Below, in pieces: positions 49,898 through 49,978 of a stretch of 49,978 nucleotides of DNA. The notes under the pieces were generated by a model. That model saw only the letters and a program-made list of their open reading frames with translations, made no database searches and had not been told where the DNA came from. The stretch is from Candidatus Kuenenia stuttgartensis (GTDB taxonomy: Bacteria > Planctomycetota > Planctomycetia > Planctomycetales > Planctomycetaceae), in the NCBI GenBank assembly GCA_945861975.1, contig CAMAXD010000008.1, positions 1 through 49,978 of the forward strand, in the 5' to 3' direction. A program made the translations under genes and the position numbers. Positions within the stretch are counted from its first letter, which is position 1, and the number at the start of each line of letters is the position of its first letter.

Positions 49898-49978
49898 TTG
49901 AAGGCAACGACTCAGTCGGAAAGGACTCCGATGTTGAACGCATACGAGGCACCCAGGTTTTCGTACGACGATCGAGTG
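49898..49978 (+). CDS. Start of a gene that runs off the right edge
   Basis: A frame is open from a TTG at 49898 to the end of the window. AGGAG at 49886-49890 precedes the TTG by 7 bases. A second in-frame start, ATG at 49931, has AAGGA 5 bases before it. The visible product from the ATG is only 16 residues (MLNAYEAPRFSYDDRV), and no family can be named. The 240 bases before 49898 hold nothing recognisable and probably carry its promoter. Confidence 0.45.
   Translation, partial: MKATTQSERTPMLNAYEAPRFSYDDRV

Overview
The window looks like a chromosomal segment of a planctomycete, probably of the Planctomycetales. The main signs are a Tat-exported DUF1501 protein, a DUF1080 (3-keto-disaccharide hydrolase-like) protein, a DUF6263 protein, a dihydropteroate-synthase-like protein of the tetrahydromethanopterin (H4MPT) type, and intergenic hairpin repeats built around conserved G+C-rich stems. 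The assignment rests on recognising these families, not on a database search. No rRNA, tRNA, CRISPR array or prophage was seen.

Layout. (1) 1-145, minus strand: the 5' end of a group II intron that runs off the left edge. It lies just downstream of a stem-loop at the end of a DUF2585-type membrane protein gene. (2) 0.16-2.3 kb, minus strand: DUF2585 protein, DUF72 protein and a nucleotidyltransferase-fold protein. (3) 2.5-6.8 kb, plus strand: an amino-sugar block with a phosphoglucosamine-mutase-like enzyme, an asparagine-synthase-like ligase whose N-terminal domain has lost its nucleophile, and a NagA-like deacetylase with a changed metal-site residue. (4) 6.8-19.4 kb: a surface-glycan locus on both strands. 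It holds two sulfotransferases, an ELM1-type glycosyltransferase, an MsbA-like ABC exporter, three methyltransferases, and GT10, GT11, GT25, GT2-like and GT8-like transferases. Two fucosyltransferase families beside two sulfotransferases suggest a fucosylated, sulfated, methylated glycan exported to the envelope.

(5) 19.9-35.0 kb, plus strand: a complete 14-gene nuoABCDEFGHIJKLMN operon for respiratory complex I. nuoC and nuoD are separate genes. NuoJ, NuoK and NuoH carry unusual extensions, and several spacers hold inverted repeats. (6) 35.2-42.2 kb: a multi-pass membrane protein, the DUF1080 protein, a small membrane protein, the DUF6263 lipoprotein-like or periplasmic protein, a FucU/RbsD-type sugar mutarotase, the H4MPT-type DHPS homologue and an SDR protein lacking the usual catalytic Tyr. 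(7) 42.7-49.7 kb: a membrane-anchored SGNH-fold protein without a recognisable triad, glutamate dehydrogenase, ProA, DUF1501, a PIG-L deacetylase and an ABM-fold monooxygenase. A new gene starts at the right edge.

Most of the window is ordinary chromosomal gene content. The less expected signals are the hidden intron end, three enzyme-fold proteins with altered active sites (Asn-synthase-like, SDR, SGNH) plus the altered NagA, the sulfo-fucosyl glycan locus, and the recurrent hairpin repeats, including one inside the nuo operon. Promoter calls are weak because planctomycete promoters are poorly conserved and nothing could be computed here.
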